From Agromyces lapidis (GTDB lineage: Bacteria > Actinomycetota > Actinomycetes > Actinomycetales > Microbacteriaceae): 64,000 bases of DNA. The first letter of the stretch is position 1. Each line of letters starts with the position of its first letter. A model generated the notes under the pieces. That model ran no database searches. It had not been told where the DNA came from and saw only the letters and a program-made list of their open reading frames with translations. Where the stretch lies: the NCBI RefSeq assembly GCF_009749405.1, contig NZ_WBIQ01000006.1, positions 248,001 through 312,000 of the forward strand, written 5' to 3'. Below are positions 7,513 to 15,362 of the stretch, in pieces. The position numbers and the translations under genes are program-made.

Positions 7513-9765
7513 GTGACGGAGACCGGGGTCAACTCAACCGCTTCGCTGCGCCGCCTGGTGCCGCGGATCTTCTCGAAGGCGCAGCCTTCGGGAGCCGTCG
7601 ACACGCTTCTTCGCACGGTGCGGATGCACCATCCGAAGGCCGACCTCGCGCTGGTCGAGCGGGCGTACACGGTCGCCGACCGTGCGCATGAAGGGCAGAA
7701 GCGCAAGAGCGGCGAGCCGTACATCACCCATCCGATCGCGGTGGCGCAGATCCTCGCCGATCTCGGCATCGGGTCGAAGACCGTCGCTGCGGCACTGCTG
7801 CACGACACGGTCGAAGACACGGCGTACACCCTCGATGAGGTGCGAGCCGACTTCGGCGACGAGATCGCGATGCTCGTCGACGGCGTCACGAAGCTCGACA
7901 AGGTCAAGTACGGCGACTCCACCCAGGCCGAGACCGTCCGCAAGATGATCGTCGCGATGTCGAAGGACATCCGAGTGCTGATCATCAAGCTCGCCGACCG
8001 CCTCCACAACGCGCGCACCTGGGGCTTCGTGCCGGCAGCTTCGGCGAGTCGCAAGGCGACCGAGACGCTCGAGATCTACGCGCCGCTCGCGCACCGTCTC
8101 GGCATCCAGGCGATCAAGTGGGAGCTCGAGGACCTCTCGTTCGCGGTGCTCTACCCGAAGCTCTACGCCGAGATCGAGAGTCTCGTCAAGCAGCGTACGC
8201 CGCAGCGCGAAGAGTTCGTCCAGAACGTCATCGACCTCGTCAACGACGACCTCAAGGCGGCGAAGATCCGCGGCAAGGTCGTCGGCCGTCCGAAGCAGTA
8301 CTACTCGATCTATCAGAAGATGATCGTCAGGGGCCGCGACTTCGACGAGATCTACGACCTCGTCGGCATTCGCGTGCTCGTGAACTCGGTGCGCGACTGC
8401 TATGCCGTGCTCGGTGCCATCCACGCCAGGTGGACGCCGCTGCCCGGCCGCTTCAAGGACTACATCGCCACGCCGAAGTTCAACCTCTACCAGTCGCTGC
8501 ACACCACGGTTCTGGGACCGAAGGGCCGCGCGGTCGAGCTCCAGATCCGCACCCACGACATGCACCAGCGCGCCGAGTACGGTGTCGCCGCGCACTGGAA
8601 GTACAAGGAGCAGACCACCGGCAAGTCCTCGGGCGGCCCCGCGATGCAGAGCGAGACCGACATGGCCTGGCTCGCGCACATCTCCGACTGGCAGGCCGAG
8701 ACGGCCGACCCGGGGGAGTTCCTCGACTCGCTCCGCTTCGAGATCGGCGCGAAGGAGGTCTACGTCTTCACCCCGAAGGGGCGGGTCATCGGCCTGCCGG
8801 CGGGTGCGACCCCCGTCGACTTCGCGTATGCCGTGCACACCGAGGTCGGCCACCGCACGATGGGCGCCAAGGTGAACGGCCGGCTCGTGCCGCTCGAGAG
8901 CGAGCTGTCGAGCGGCGACGTGGTCGAGGTCTTCACCTCGAAGAACCCCGACTCCGGCCCGAGCAAGGACTGGCTCAACTTCGTCAAGAGCCCCCGTGCT
9001 CGCAACAAGATCCGTCAGTGGTTCACGAAGGAACGTCGTGACGAGGCGATCGAGCAGGGGCGCGACTCGATCGCCCGCGCGATGCGCAAGCAGAACCTTC
9101 CGCTGCAGAAGCTCATGAGCCAGGAGTCGTTCGCCGAGGTCGCCGCACTGCTGCGTTACGACGATGTGTCGTCGCTCTATGCCGCCGTCGGCGAGGGGCA
9201 CGTCTCGACGCAGTCGGTGCTCGAGAAGGTCGTCGCGCTGGTACGCGATGTCGATGACGTCGATGAACCCGACCTGCCGCTGCCGGTCCGCACGCGGCCG
9301 CTGCCACGGCATGCCGAGTCGGGCGTGCTCGTTCGCGGTGCGCCTGACATCCTCGTGAAGCTCGCGCGCTGCTGCACCCCGGTGCCCGGCGACGAGATCG
9401 TCGGATTCGTCACCCGCGGAGCCGGCGTCTCGGTGCACCAGGCGAACTGCCACAATGTGCAGTCGCTCCTGCGCGAACCCGAGCGGATGATCGACGTCGA
9501 GTGGGCGCCGAGCTCCAAGAGCGTCTTCCTCGTGCAGATCCAGATCGAGGCGCTCGACCGGGCCGGGCTGCTCTCCGACGTGACGCGCGTGCTCTCCGAG
9601 CATCACGTCAACATCCTCTCGGCCAACGTGTCGACCTCGACCGACCGCCTCGCGCTCAGCCGATTCGTTTTCGAGATGGGCGACACGACGCATCTCGATC
9701 GCGTGCTCAACGCGGTGCGACGGATCGACGCCGTCTACGACGTCTACCGGGTCAGCGACGGCTGA
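7513..9765 (+). CDS. rel: Bifunctional (p)ppGpp synthetase/hydrolase Rel (RelA/SpoT family)
   Basis: Stringent-response enzyme of 750 residues making and degrading (p)ppGpp. The domains are all present: HD hydrolase with H97-D98 in ALLHDTVEDT, the RelA/SpoT synthetase, a TGS domain (VYVFTPKGRVIGLPAG), a zinc-finger region (ARCCTPVPGDEIVGFVTRG), and a C-terminal ACT domain. The charged loop reads R313-F-K-D316, the RXKD form typical of bifunctional enzymes rather than synthetase-only RelA. GTG start with a strong GGAGGTGAGG site. Its 3' end overlaps the convergent gene at 9744 by 22 bp. Confidence 0.96.
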   Translation: MTETGVNSTASLRRLVPRIFSKAQPSGAVDTLLRTVRMHHPKADLALVERAYTVADRAHEGQKRKSGEPYITHPIAVAQILADLGIGSKTVAAALLHDTVEDTAYTLDEVRADFGDEIAMLVDGVTKLDKVKYGDSTQAETVRKMIVAMSKDIRVLIIKLADRLHNARTWGFVPAASASRKATETLEIYAPLAHRLGIQAIKWELEDLSFAVLYPKLYAEIESLVKQRTPQREEFVQNVIDLVNDDLKAAKIRGKVVGRPKQYYSIYQKMIVRGRDFDEIYDLVGIRVLVNSVRDCYAVLGAIHARWTPLPGRFKDYIATPKFNLYQSLHTTVLGPKGRAVELQIRTHDMHQRAEYGVAAHWKYKEQTTGKSSGGPAMQSETDMAWLAHISDWQAETADPGEFLDSLRFEIGAKEVYVFTPKGRVIGLPAGATPVDFAYAVHTEVGHRTMGAKVNGRLVPLESELSSGDVVEVFTSKNPDSGPSKDWLNFVKSPRARNKIRQWFTKERRDEAIEQGRDSIARAMRKQNLPLQKLMSQESFAEVAALLRYDDVSSLYAAVGEGHVSTQSVLEKVVALVRDVDDVDEPDLPLPVRTRPLPRHAESGVLVRGAPDILVKLARCCTPVPGDEIVGFVTRGAGVSVHQANCHNVQSLLREPERMIDVEWAPSSKSVFLVQIQIEALDRAGLLSDVTRVLSEHHVNILSANVSTSTDRLALSRFVFEMGDTTHLDRVLNAVRRIDAVYDVYRVSDG

Positions 9766-10400
9766 TCCGAGCCCGAGTCCGAGCCCGAGCCCGGGCCAGA
9801 GGCCACCGCCTGGCGAGCGGCATCGACGGCGACGCCCGCGGGCCTCGTCCGCTCGAATCGGGCACGAGCGAGCGCGAGGTGCGGCAGCCGATGCGCCGTC
9901 GCGAGACGGGCTCGCAGCGCGTCGCCCGAACCCGCATGCGCCTCGAGGAGGCGTGACACCACGAGCTCGGCGAACGAGTCGTCGAGCGTCGCATCTCGGA
10001 GGAGATCGAACGCGGTGCGCGACGGCGTCGTGCACCGTGCGCCGCCGAGTTCGAGGACATCGCCGGAGTCGATGACGACCTCGCGCACACTGGTGCGCGG
10101 ACTCGAGACGACCGCGACGCGGTCGTGCAGGGGCACGCAGAACTGCGCCGTTCGCGGCGGGACGTCGAGTGCGCCGTGCACCCATGCCGCCGAGAGGCGC
10201 TCGATGATCAATCGCCTCGGCACGCGCAGCGCGGCGGCTGCGGCTCGAGTGCTCGGCAGCTCGGGCTCATCGACCGGAGCCCAGCCCTCGTCGATCACGA
10301 AGAGCTCGCCGTCGATGCGCGCGGCGCAGAGCTCGGCGAGCGGAAGGTCGTCGGTGCCGAGCACCTGGGGGAGTCGAGCCATCTGCCCATGCTGGGGCAT
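9744..10400 (-). CDS. AbiEi-like (type IV antitoxin family) protein without a partner
   Basis: Protein of 218 residues from the ATG at 10400; an ATG at 10382 is also possible, and neither has a strong ribosome site. The N-terminal half looks like the winged-helix AbiEi region (AELCAARIDGELFVI, SAAWVHGAL), followed by the family-like CTTPSRTAFDLLRD motif, where AbiEi proteins usually read LTPxRTAFDL. In AbiE systems the antitoxin is paired with the nucleotidyltransferase AbiEii; no such gene is adjacent. The C-terminus is a low-complexity Gly/Ser/Asp tail. The assignment is by motif recognition only and is tentative. Confidence 0.5.
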   Translation of the reverse strand: MPQHGQMARLPQVLGTDDLPLAELCAARIDGELFVIDEGWAPVDEPELPSTRAAAAALRVPRRLIIERLSAAWVHGALDVPPRTAQFCVPLHDRVAVVSSPRTSVREVVIDSGDVLELGGARCTTPSRTAFDLLRDATLDDSFAELVVSRLLEAHAGSGDALRARLATAHRLPHLALARARFERTRPAGVAVDAARQAVASGPGSGSDSGSDQPSLTR

Positions 10401-10415
10401 CCGCACGGGAACGAG

Positions 10416-10455
10416 CGAGGGAGGCGGGATTCTGTGGAGAATCCCGCCTCCCTCG
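10416..10455 (-). terminator. Strong hairpin terminator after the DUF349 gene
   Basis: A perfect 16-bp inverted repeat (10416-10431 with 10440-10455, arms containing GAGGCGGGATT) with an 8-base loop lies 25 bases beyond the DUF349 stop and upstream of the AbiEi-like start. There is no long T tract, as is common for actinobacterial terminators. Confidence 0.8.
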
Positions 10456-10479
10456 AAACGGTGCGGAGGAGTCGGCGGA

Positions 10480-11712
10480 TCAGCCGCCGACGGCCTTGAG
10501 CCAGGCGCGTCGGGCATCGAGGGCCTCGCGCGCAGCAGCGGCCGCCTTCGCGTCGCCGGCGGCCTCGGCGGCCGCGACCTCGGACTCGAGCTTCTCGATC
10601 GCGTCGTTGAGCTGGCCGAGCATGCCTTCCGAGCGAGCCTTCTTCTCAGGGTCTTCGCGCTGCCAGCGCTCGTCCTCGAGCGAGCGGACGTGGTTCTCGA
10701 CCTTGCGAAGTCGGTCCTCGACCGCGCGCACCTGGTCGCGGGGGACCTTGCCGATCTCGTCCCACTTGCGCTGGACGCGGTTCAGCGCGGCGCGGGCCTG
10801 CTTCGCGTCGGTCTCGGTGAGCAGCGCCTCGGCCTCGGTGAGCAGCACGAGCTTCTCGTCGAGGTTGGCACGGTACTCCTCGTCGTCCTTCGCGTCGATC
10901 TCGGCCTTCGCACTGAAGAGCACGTCGCCGGCGGCCTTGAACTTCGCCCAGAGCTGGTCGTCGAGCTTCTTGCCGGCGCGGCCCGCCTGCTTCCACTCGT
11001 CGAGGAGGCTCCGGTAGTCGCCGACCGCGTCGGCGCCGCGGGGTGCGAGCGCCTCGGCGCGTTCGATGAGGCGCTGCTTGCGCGTGCGCACGTCGCGGTG
11101 CGCGGCGTCGAGCTCGGCGAAGAACGCCTTGCGGTGCTGCTCGATCGTCGAGCGGGCGGCACGGAACCGCTTCCACAGTTCGTTGGCGTCGTTCTTCGGC
11201 AGGCGGGGGCCGTCCTGCTGGTGGCGCTGCCAACTCGCGAAGAGCGCGTCGAGCTCGGCGGTCGCCTGCTTCCACTGCGTCTTCGCCGGGTCCTGCGCTG
11301 CGAGGGCCTCGGCCTGCTCGACGATCGTCGTGCGTTCGGCGACGGCGACCTCGAGGGCGGCCTTGGCCTCGGCCTGCTGCTGCTCGGTGAGCTCCTTCGT
11401 GGTGCCCGAGAGCGCCTCGAGGCGACGCGAGAGCGACTCGAGGTCGCCGACGGCGTGCGCGTCGGCCACCGAAGTCGAGAGCGTCGAGACGGCCTTGGCG
11501 ACATCGGCGGCGGGAGCCCCGCGGCGAACGCGCTGCTCGAGCAGCCCCACCTGGCCGGCGAGGTCGGCGTACTTGCGCTCGAAGTAGGCGAGGGCCTCTT
11601 CAGGCGTTGCGTCGGGGTACTGACCGACCTCCCGCTCGCCGTCGCTCGTGCGGACGAACACGGTGCCCGTCTCGTCGACGCGGCCCCACGGTTGCTGATC
11701 TGATTCGGTCAC
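10480..11712 (-). CDS. DUF349 domain-containing protein
   Basis: Protein of 410 residues, almost entirely helical and highly charged, with several DUF349 repeats (for example WKQATAELDALFASWQ, DELWKRFRAARS-like and LWAKFKAAGD segments) and a C-terminal coiled coil rich in Ala and Glu. The N-terminal 35 residues form a small separate region (WGRVDETGTVFVR). DUF349 proteins are conserved across actinobacteria; a role in nucleic-acid or nucleotide metabolism has been suggested but not settled. Cytosolic by appearance. The GTG start at 11712 sits in the same direction as the cyclophilin gene upstream. Confidence 0.85.
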   Translation of the reverse strand: MTESDQQPWGRVDETGTVFVRTSDGEREVGQYPDATPEEALAYFERKYADLAGQVGLLEQRVRRGAPAADVAKAVSTLSTSVADAHAVGDLESLSRRLEALSGTTKELTEQQQAEAKAALEVAVAERTTIVEQAEALAAQDPAKTQWKQATAELDALFASWQRHQQDGPRLPKNDANELWKRFRAARSTIEQHRKAFFAELDAAHRDVRTRKQRLIERAEALAPRGADAVGDYRSLLDEWKQAGRAGKKLDDQLWAKFKAAGDVLFSAKAEIDAKDDEEYRANLDEKLVLLTEAEALLTETDAKQARAALNRVQRKWDEIGKVPRDQVRAVEDRLRKVENHVRSLEDERWQREDPEKKARSEGMLGQLNDAIEKLESEVAAAEAAGDAKAAAAAREALDARRAWLKAVGG

Positions 11713-11736
11713 GGCCTCACCCTTTGCAGGTCGGAT

Positions 11737-11753
11737 GCCGCCGGTACGGCGGC
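11737..11753. promoter_or_regulatory. Short perfect palindrome upstream of the DUF349 gene
   Basis: GCCGCCG and CGGCGGC flank a 3-base spacer, 25 bases before the DUF349 start. A TTGACA-like box lies just upstream on the minus strand (11765-11760) but has no matching -10 at the normal distance. An operator is possible but unproven. Confidence 0.3.
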
Positions 11754-11772
11754 GTGTGCTGTCAAGCCTATT

Positions 11773-11797
11773 GCACCGCTCGGCGGCGGCGCGGTGC
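11773..11797 (-). terminator. Possible terminator after the cyclophilin gene
   Basis: GCACCGC and GCGGTGC form a 7-bp stem with an 11-base GC-rich loop directly abutting the stop codon of the minus-strand cyclophilin gene. Confidence 0.35.
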
Positions 11798-12577
11798 TCA
11801 CTCGATCGTGAAGCCGGTGATCGTCGTCGGCACCACGGGCGCGCCGTCGGTCGCGCCGTCGGCCACGCCCTGGTCGATGACGCCCGCGCGCAGTGCGTCG
11901 AGCCCGCTCGTGACCTGTCCGATCACGGTGTAGCCGCCCGCGGAGTCGGTGGGCAGGGTCGTGTCCTCGTACACGATGAAGAACTGGCTGCCGTGGCTGT
12001 AGCCGTTGTTCGACTGCCGTGCCATGGCGAGCGTGCCTGCGGGGTAGACGCCGTCGGCGGGGGCGTTCTCGACCGGCCCGTAGCTGTACCCGGGGCCGCC
12101 GCCGCCGGTGCCGTCGGGGTCGCCGCACTGCAGCACGTAGAGCCCCTCCGTGGTGAGCCGGTGGCAGGAGACATCGTCGTAGAAGCCCGACTGGATCAGG
12201 CTGATCTCGCTCGCGACCGCCTGGGGCGCCGCGGCACCGTCGAGCTCGACGCCGAGCGGGATGTCGTTGAGGGTCAGCGTCCCCGTCCAGGTGCGCCCCT
12301 CGGCGAGGTCGGGGCTCGGCACCTCGCCCTGGTTCTCACCGGCCGCCTCGGTGGGGGCGGGGGTCTCGCTCGCAACGGGCTCGGGGGTGCCGGGGCCGCC
12401 GTTGAAGAAGAAGAGCTGCGCGCCCACTGCGAGTGCGAGCACGACGACCAGCGCGAGGACCGCGATCAGGTTGTCGCGGCTCCGCCGCCGCTGCTTGCCG
12501 GCGTGGACCTCTTGCCGTGCCTGGTAGGTGCGCAGGCGCGCGCGTTCCTCGCGCGCCTGTCGGTCGTTCGATGCCAC
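11798..12577 (-). CDS. Membrane-anchored cyclophilin-type peptidylprolyl isomerase
   Basis: Protein of 259 residues. A basic cytoplasmic N-terminus (about 35 residues) precedes one transmembrane helix (about 38-60), a Pro/Glu/Ala/Thr-rich linker, and a cyclophilin domain from about residue 95. The domain shows the CHRL, GPGYSYG, GTLAMAR and GSQFFIVY motifs of active cyclophilins. It would catalyse cis-trans isomerisation of X-Pro bonds in exported proteins at the outer face of the membrane. A good GAAGGAG ribosome site precedes the ATG. Confidence 0.93.
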   Translation of the reverse strand: MASNDRQAREERARLRTYQARQEVHAGKQRRRSRDNLIAVLALVVVLALAVGAQLFFFNGGPGTPEPVASETPAPTEAAGENQGEVPSPDLAEGRTWTGTLTLNDIPLGVELDGAAAPQAVASEISLIQSGFYDDVSCHRLTTEGLYVLQCGDPDGTGGGGPGYSYGPVENAPADGVYPAGTLAMARQSNNGYSHGSQFFIVYEDTTLPTDSAGGYTVIGQVTSGLDALRAGVIDQGVADGATDGAPVVPTTITGFTIE

Positions 12578-12608
12578 GCCTGCTCCTTCTCCGGAATCCT
12601 GCGAGCCG

Positions 12609-12614
12609 ACTCTA
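12609..12614 (-). promoter_or_regulatory. Candidate -10 box for the cyclophilin gene
   Basis: TAGAGT on the minus strand, about 31 bases before the ATG, would give a short leader containing the GAAGGAG site. No clear -35. Confidence 0.3.
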
Positions 12615-12687
12615 CTTAAGCCCGCGTGACCGCACCAATCGCCGCACCGCGGGAGGGCGGCTGGGATTCGGTGTCGGATGCCACGAC

Positions 12688-12693
12688 TACGCT
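12688..12693 (+). promoter_or_regulatory. -10 element of a leaderless rarA promoter
   Basis: TACGCT is separated by 7 bases from the ATG at 12701. No ribosome site precedes that ATG. This promoter position favours 12701 over an in-frame GTG at 12626. Confidence 0.55.
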
Positions 12694-12700
12694 TGAATCC

Positions 12701-14152
12701 ATGGTCGAATCCGGTCCGGGGCTGCGCTCAGGCGCGACGCCGCTCGCGGTGCGCATGCGTCCGACGAGCCTCGACGAGGTCGCCGGACAACGTCATCTGC
12801 TGACACCGGGCTCGCCGCTCGTCGCGCTCGCGGGCGACCGATCGGGCGAATCGGGCTCGGTCTCGGTGATCCTCTGGGGGCCGCCCGGCACCGGCAAGAC
12901 GACGTTGGCCCAGTCGATCGCGCGCTCGTCGGGGCGCAAGTTCGTCGAGCTCTCCGCGGTGACCGCGGGCGTGCGCGACGTGCGTCAGGTGATGGAGGAG
13001 GCCCGGGCCAGCCGCGACCTGTACGGGCTGTCGACGGTGCTCTTCCTCGACGAGATCCACCGGTTCACGAAGGCCCAGCAGGACGCACTGCTGCCGGGGG
13101 TCGAGAACGGCTGGGTCATCCTCGTCGCCGCGACGACCGAGAACCCGTCGTTCTCGGTGATCTCGCCGCTGCTGTCGCGCTCGCTGCTGCTCACGCTCGA
13201 GCTGCTGAGCGACGACGACCTCGGCCTGCTCGTCGACCGCGCCGTCGCCGACGCCCGCGGCCTCGCCGGCAAGGTGGAGCTCGATCCCGAGGCGCGTGCG
13301 GCGATCGTGCGTCTCGCCTCGGGCGATGCGCGGCGGGCGTTGACCGCGCTCGAGGCCGCGGCGGTCTCGGCCGCGGCGATGCCCGCAGCCGGTGCCGGGT
13401 CGGCGGAGTCGGCGGCGGCGAGCGGCGACATCGAGCCCGGCGGCGAGGGCGAATCCGACGATGGCGAGCCGGGGGAGCCGGCGGCCGGCGACGACGCCGA
13501 GGCATCCGCAACGCCCCGCATCACCGCCGACATCGTCGCGCGTGCCGTCGACCGCGCCCTGCTGCGCTACGACCGCAACGGCGACGAGCACTACGACGTC
13601 ATCAGCGCCTTCATCAAGTCGGTGCGCGGCAGCGACGTCGATGCCGCGCTGCACTACCTCGCCCGCATGATCGAGGCGGGAGAGGACGCGCGCTTCATCG
13701 CCCGGCGCATCATCGTCCTCGCCTCCGAAGACATCGGGCTCGCCGACCCGCAGGCGCTCGGCGTCGCCGTCGCCGCGGCCGATGCCGTGCAGTTCATCGG
13801 CATGCCCGAGGGGCGCATCCCGCTCGCGCAGGCGGTCGTGCACCTCGCGACCGCGCCGAAGTCGAACGCGGCGTACCTCGGCATCGACAAGGCGATCGCC
13901 GACGTGCGCGCGGGCAAGGCCGGGCGCGTCCCGAAGCACCTCCGTGACGCGCACTACCCGGGCGCGAAGCGACTCGGGCACGGCAAGGGCTACCGCTACC
14001 CCCACGACGACGCGATCGGAGTGGTCGCCCAGGAGTACCTGCCCGACACGCTTCGCGGCGCCGTCTACTACGAACCGACCGAGCACGGCAACGAGCGCGA
14101 GGTCTCGGCACGGCTCGCGAAGCTCCGCCGGATCGTTCGAGGCGGGCGCTGA
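12701..14152 (+). CDS. rarA: Replication-associated recombination protein RarA (MgsA), AAA ATPase
   Basis: AAA+ ATPase of 483 residues related to clamp loaders and RuvB, acting at stalled forks. Motifs: Walker A (GPPGTGKTT), Walker B (LFLDEIHRF), sensor 1 (AATTENPSF), then the RarA C-terminal tetramerisation region (DGDEHYD-like [42 protein letters not shown]). Between lid and C-terminal region it carries a roughly 45-residue Ala/Gly/Glu/Asp-rich insert that E. coli RarA (447 residues) lacks. The start at 12701 is preferred because it is leaderless-promoter-proximal and gives a normal N-terminus. Confidence 0.95.
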   Translation: MVESGPGLRSGATPLAVRMRPTSLDEVAGQRHLLTPGSPLVALAGDRSGESGSVSVILWGPPGTGKTTLAQSIARSSGRKFVELSAVTAGVRDVRQVMEEARASRDLYGLSTVLFLDEIHRFTKAQQDALLPGVENGWVILVAATTENPSFSVISPLLSRSLLLTLELLSDDDLGLLVDRAVADARGLAGKVELDPEARAAIVRLASGDARRALTALEAAAVSAAAMPAAGAGSAESAAASGDIEPGGEGESDDGEPGEPAAGDDAEASATPRITADIVARAVDRALLRYDRNGDEHYDVISAFIKSVRGSDVDAALHYLARMIEAGEDARFIARRIIVLASEDIGLADPQALGVAVAAADAVQFIGMPEGRIPLAQAVVHLATAPKSNAAYLGIDKAIADVRAGKAGRVPKHLRDAHYPGAKRLGHGKGYRYPHDDAIGVVAQEYLPDTLRGAVYYEPTEHGNEREVSARLAKLRRIVRGGR

Positions 14153-14171
14153 GCGCTCATGCCCCGCATGG

Positions 14172-14177
14172 TACGAT
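14172..14177 (+). promoter_or_regulatory. Candidate -10 box for rpsD
   Basis: TACGAT lies about 163 bases before the rpsD start and would give a long leader of roughly 155 bases. No good -35 match was seen. Confidence 0.4.
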
Positions 14178-14182
14178 GGTCG

Positions 14183-14275
14183 CTGGCCTGAAGCCAGATC
14201 CTCGAGCGCGGCTGCGAGAGGGTCACCGGCGAGTGGGTGCGATCTGTAGCCGATCCACCCCTGGCGAATCCCTCT
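14183..14275 (+). promoter_or_regulatory. Structured leader of rpsD
   Basis: The leader has several nested inverted repeats. CTGGC (14183-14187) pairs with GCCAG (14193-14197). AGAGGG (14217-14222) pairs with CCCTCT (14270-14275). Inside the latter, GGGTG-GATC (14235-14244, one bulge) pairs with GATCCACCC (14252-14260). Ribosomal protein S4 represses its own synthesis through leader RNA in other bacteria, so this is a candidate autoregulatory element. Confidence 0.4.
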
Positions 14276-14339
14276 GACACAGATTTCCGGCGCACGAACG
14301 TGCCGGCGATTCACTTGAGATTCTTCCGAAAGGACATTC

Positions 14340-14963
14340 GTGTCGAACCAGTCACGCAGCAAGACCCGCCTCTCCCGTGCGCTCGGCGTCGCCCTCACCC
14401 CGAAGGCCGCCCGCTACATGGAGAAGCGCCCCTACGCTCCCGGTGAGCACGGCCGCACCAAGCGCAAGCAGGACAGCGACTACGCCGTGCGTCTGCGCGA
14501 GAAGCAGCGTCTCCGCGCCCAGTACGGCATCCGCGAGAAGCAGCTGAAGATCGCCTACGTCGAGGCCAAGCGCACCGCCGGCCAGACCGGTGAGAACCTC
14601 GTCGAGCTGCTCGAGATGCGTCTCGACGCCCTCGTGCTCCGTGCCGGCTTCGCCCGCACCATCACGCAGGCCCGCCAGTTCGTCGTGCACCGTCACATCC
14701 TCGTCGACGGCCAGCTCGTCGACCGCCCCTCCTTCCGCGTGAAGCCGGGCCAGCTCGTGCACGTCAAGTCGCGCAGCGAGGGCACCGAGCCGTTCCAGGT
14801 CGCCGCCGCCGGTGGTCACGTCGACGTGCTCCCCAAGGTTCCGGGCTACCTCGAGGTCGAGCTCGACAAGCTCCAGGCGCGTCTCGTGCGTCGCCCGAAG
14901 CGCGCCGAGGTCCCCGTGACCTGCGACGTGCAGCTCGTCGTCGAGTACTACGCCGCTCGCTGA
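14340..14963 (+). CDS. rpsD: 30S ribosomal protein S4
   Basis: Protein of 207 residues that binds 16S rRNA early in 30S assembly. It has the S4 N-terminal domain (SRSKTRLSRALG, KRPYAPGEHG) and the S4 RNA-binding domain (RLDALVLRAGFARTITQARQFVVHRHILVDG). The GTG start at 14340 has a GAAAGGA site 6 bases upstream. It lies outside the alpha operon, transcribed alone with its own leader and a strong downstream terminator, as in other actinobacteria of this group. Confidence 0.97.
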   Translation: MSNQSRSKTRLSRALGVALTPKAARYMEKRPYAPGEHGRTKRKQDSDYAVRLREKQRLRAQYGIREKQLKIAYVEAKRTAGQTGENLVELLEMRLDALVLRAGFARTITQARQFVVHRHILVDGQLVDRPSFRVKPGQLVHVKSRSEGTEPFQVAAAGGHVDVLPKVPGYLEVELDKLQARLVRRPKRAEVPVTCDVQLVVEYYAAR

Positions 14964-14977
14964 CGCGAGTCGTCTCG

Positions 14978-15011
14978 AACAGGGGTCGCGGGGTTTCCCG
15001 CGGCCCCTGTT
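14978..15011 (+). terminator. rpsD terminator hairpin
   Basis: A 15-bp stem with one G-U pair (14978-14992 with 14997-15011, arms starting AACAGGGG and ending CCCCTGTT) and a GTTT tetraloop, 15 bases after the rpsD stop, followed by TGCG. Confidence 0.85.
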
Positions 15012-15042
15012 GCGTTCCCGGCGAGGGTCGCCCGCTCGCCGC

Positions 15043-15048
15043 TAGACT
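15043..15048 (+). promoter_or_regulatory. Candidate -10 box for the small-protein/alaS operon
   Basis: TAGACT, 56 bases before the GTG at 15104 and just after the rpsD terminator. It is the likely promoter of the group 15104-24371. Confidence 0.45.
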
Positions 15049-15103
15049 GATTCGAGGCGTGCCGAGCGCACCGCGCCGGCGAAAGAACGAAGAGGGAGCA
15101 CCC

Positions 15104-15304
15104 GTGAAGAGCATGCTGTGGTTCACCGTCGGCGTCGCGGCCGGTTTCGTGGTCGCGCACCAGGTCAACCAGACCAAGCAGGGTCGCGACTTCTTCTCGT
15201 CGATCGACGCGAAGGCCCGCGCCTTCGGCAACGCCATCGCCGAGGGTTATCACGCTCGCGATGCCGAGCTGCGCGCCGACGGCGACGCCTCGGCCGCTCG
15301 CTGA
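15104..15304 (+). CDS. Small membrane-anchored protein of unknown function
   Basis: Protein of 66 residues starting VKSMLWFTVGVAAGFVVAHQ, a single N-terminal hydrophobic segment with a Gly-rich face, then a polar region with GRDFFSSIDAKARAFGNAIAEGY that could form an amphipathic helix. A GAGGGAG site precedes the GTG. It lies between rpsD and alaS and is likely cotranscribed with alaS. No function is recognised; the position between rpsD and alaS recurs in related genomes as far as I recall, which argues for a real gene. Confidence 0.7.
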   Translation: MKSMLWFTVGVAAGFVVAHQVNQTKQGRDFFSSIDAKARAFGNAIAEGYHARDAELRADGDASAAR

Positions 15305-15362
15305 GCCAACCCTCACCCTCCCCTCCGGCCCGGACTCCCGGGCGCGACCCCAGAACGGAACC

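Noticed and set aside
12626-12700. GTG at 12626 as rarA start
   Set aside because: The added 25 residues are not conserved-looking, and a -10 box lies within them just before the ATG at 12701.
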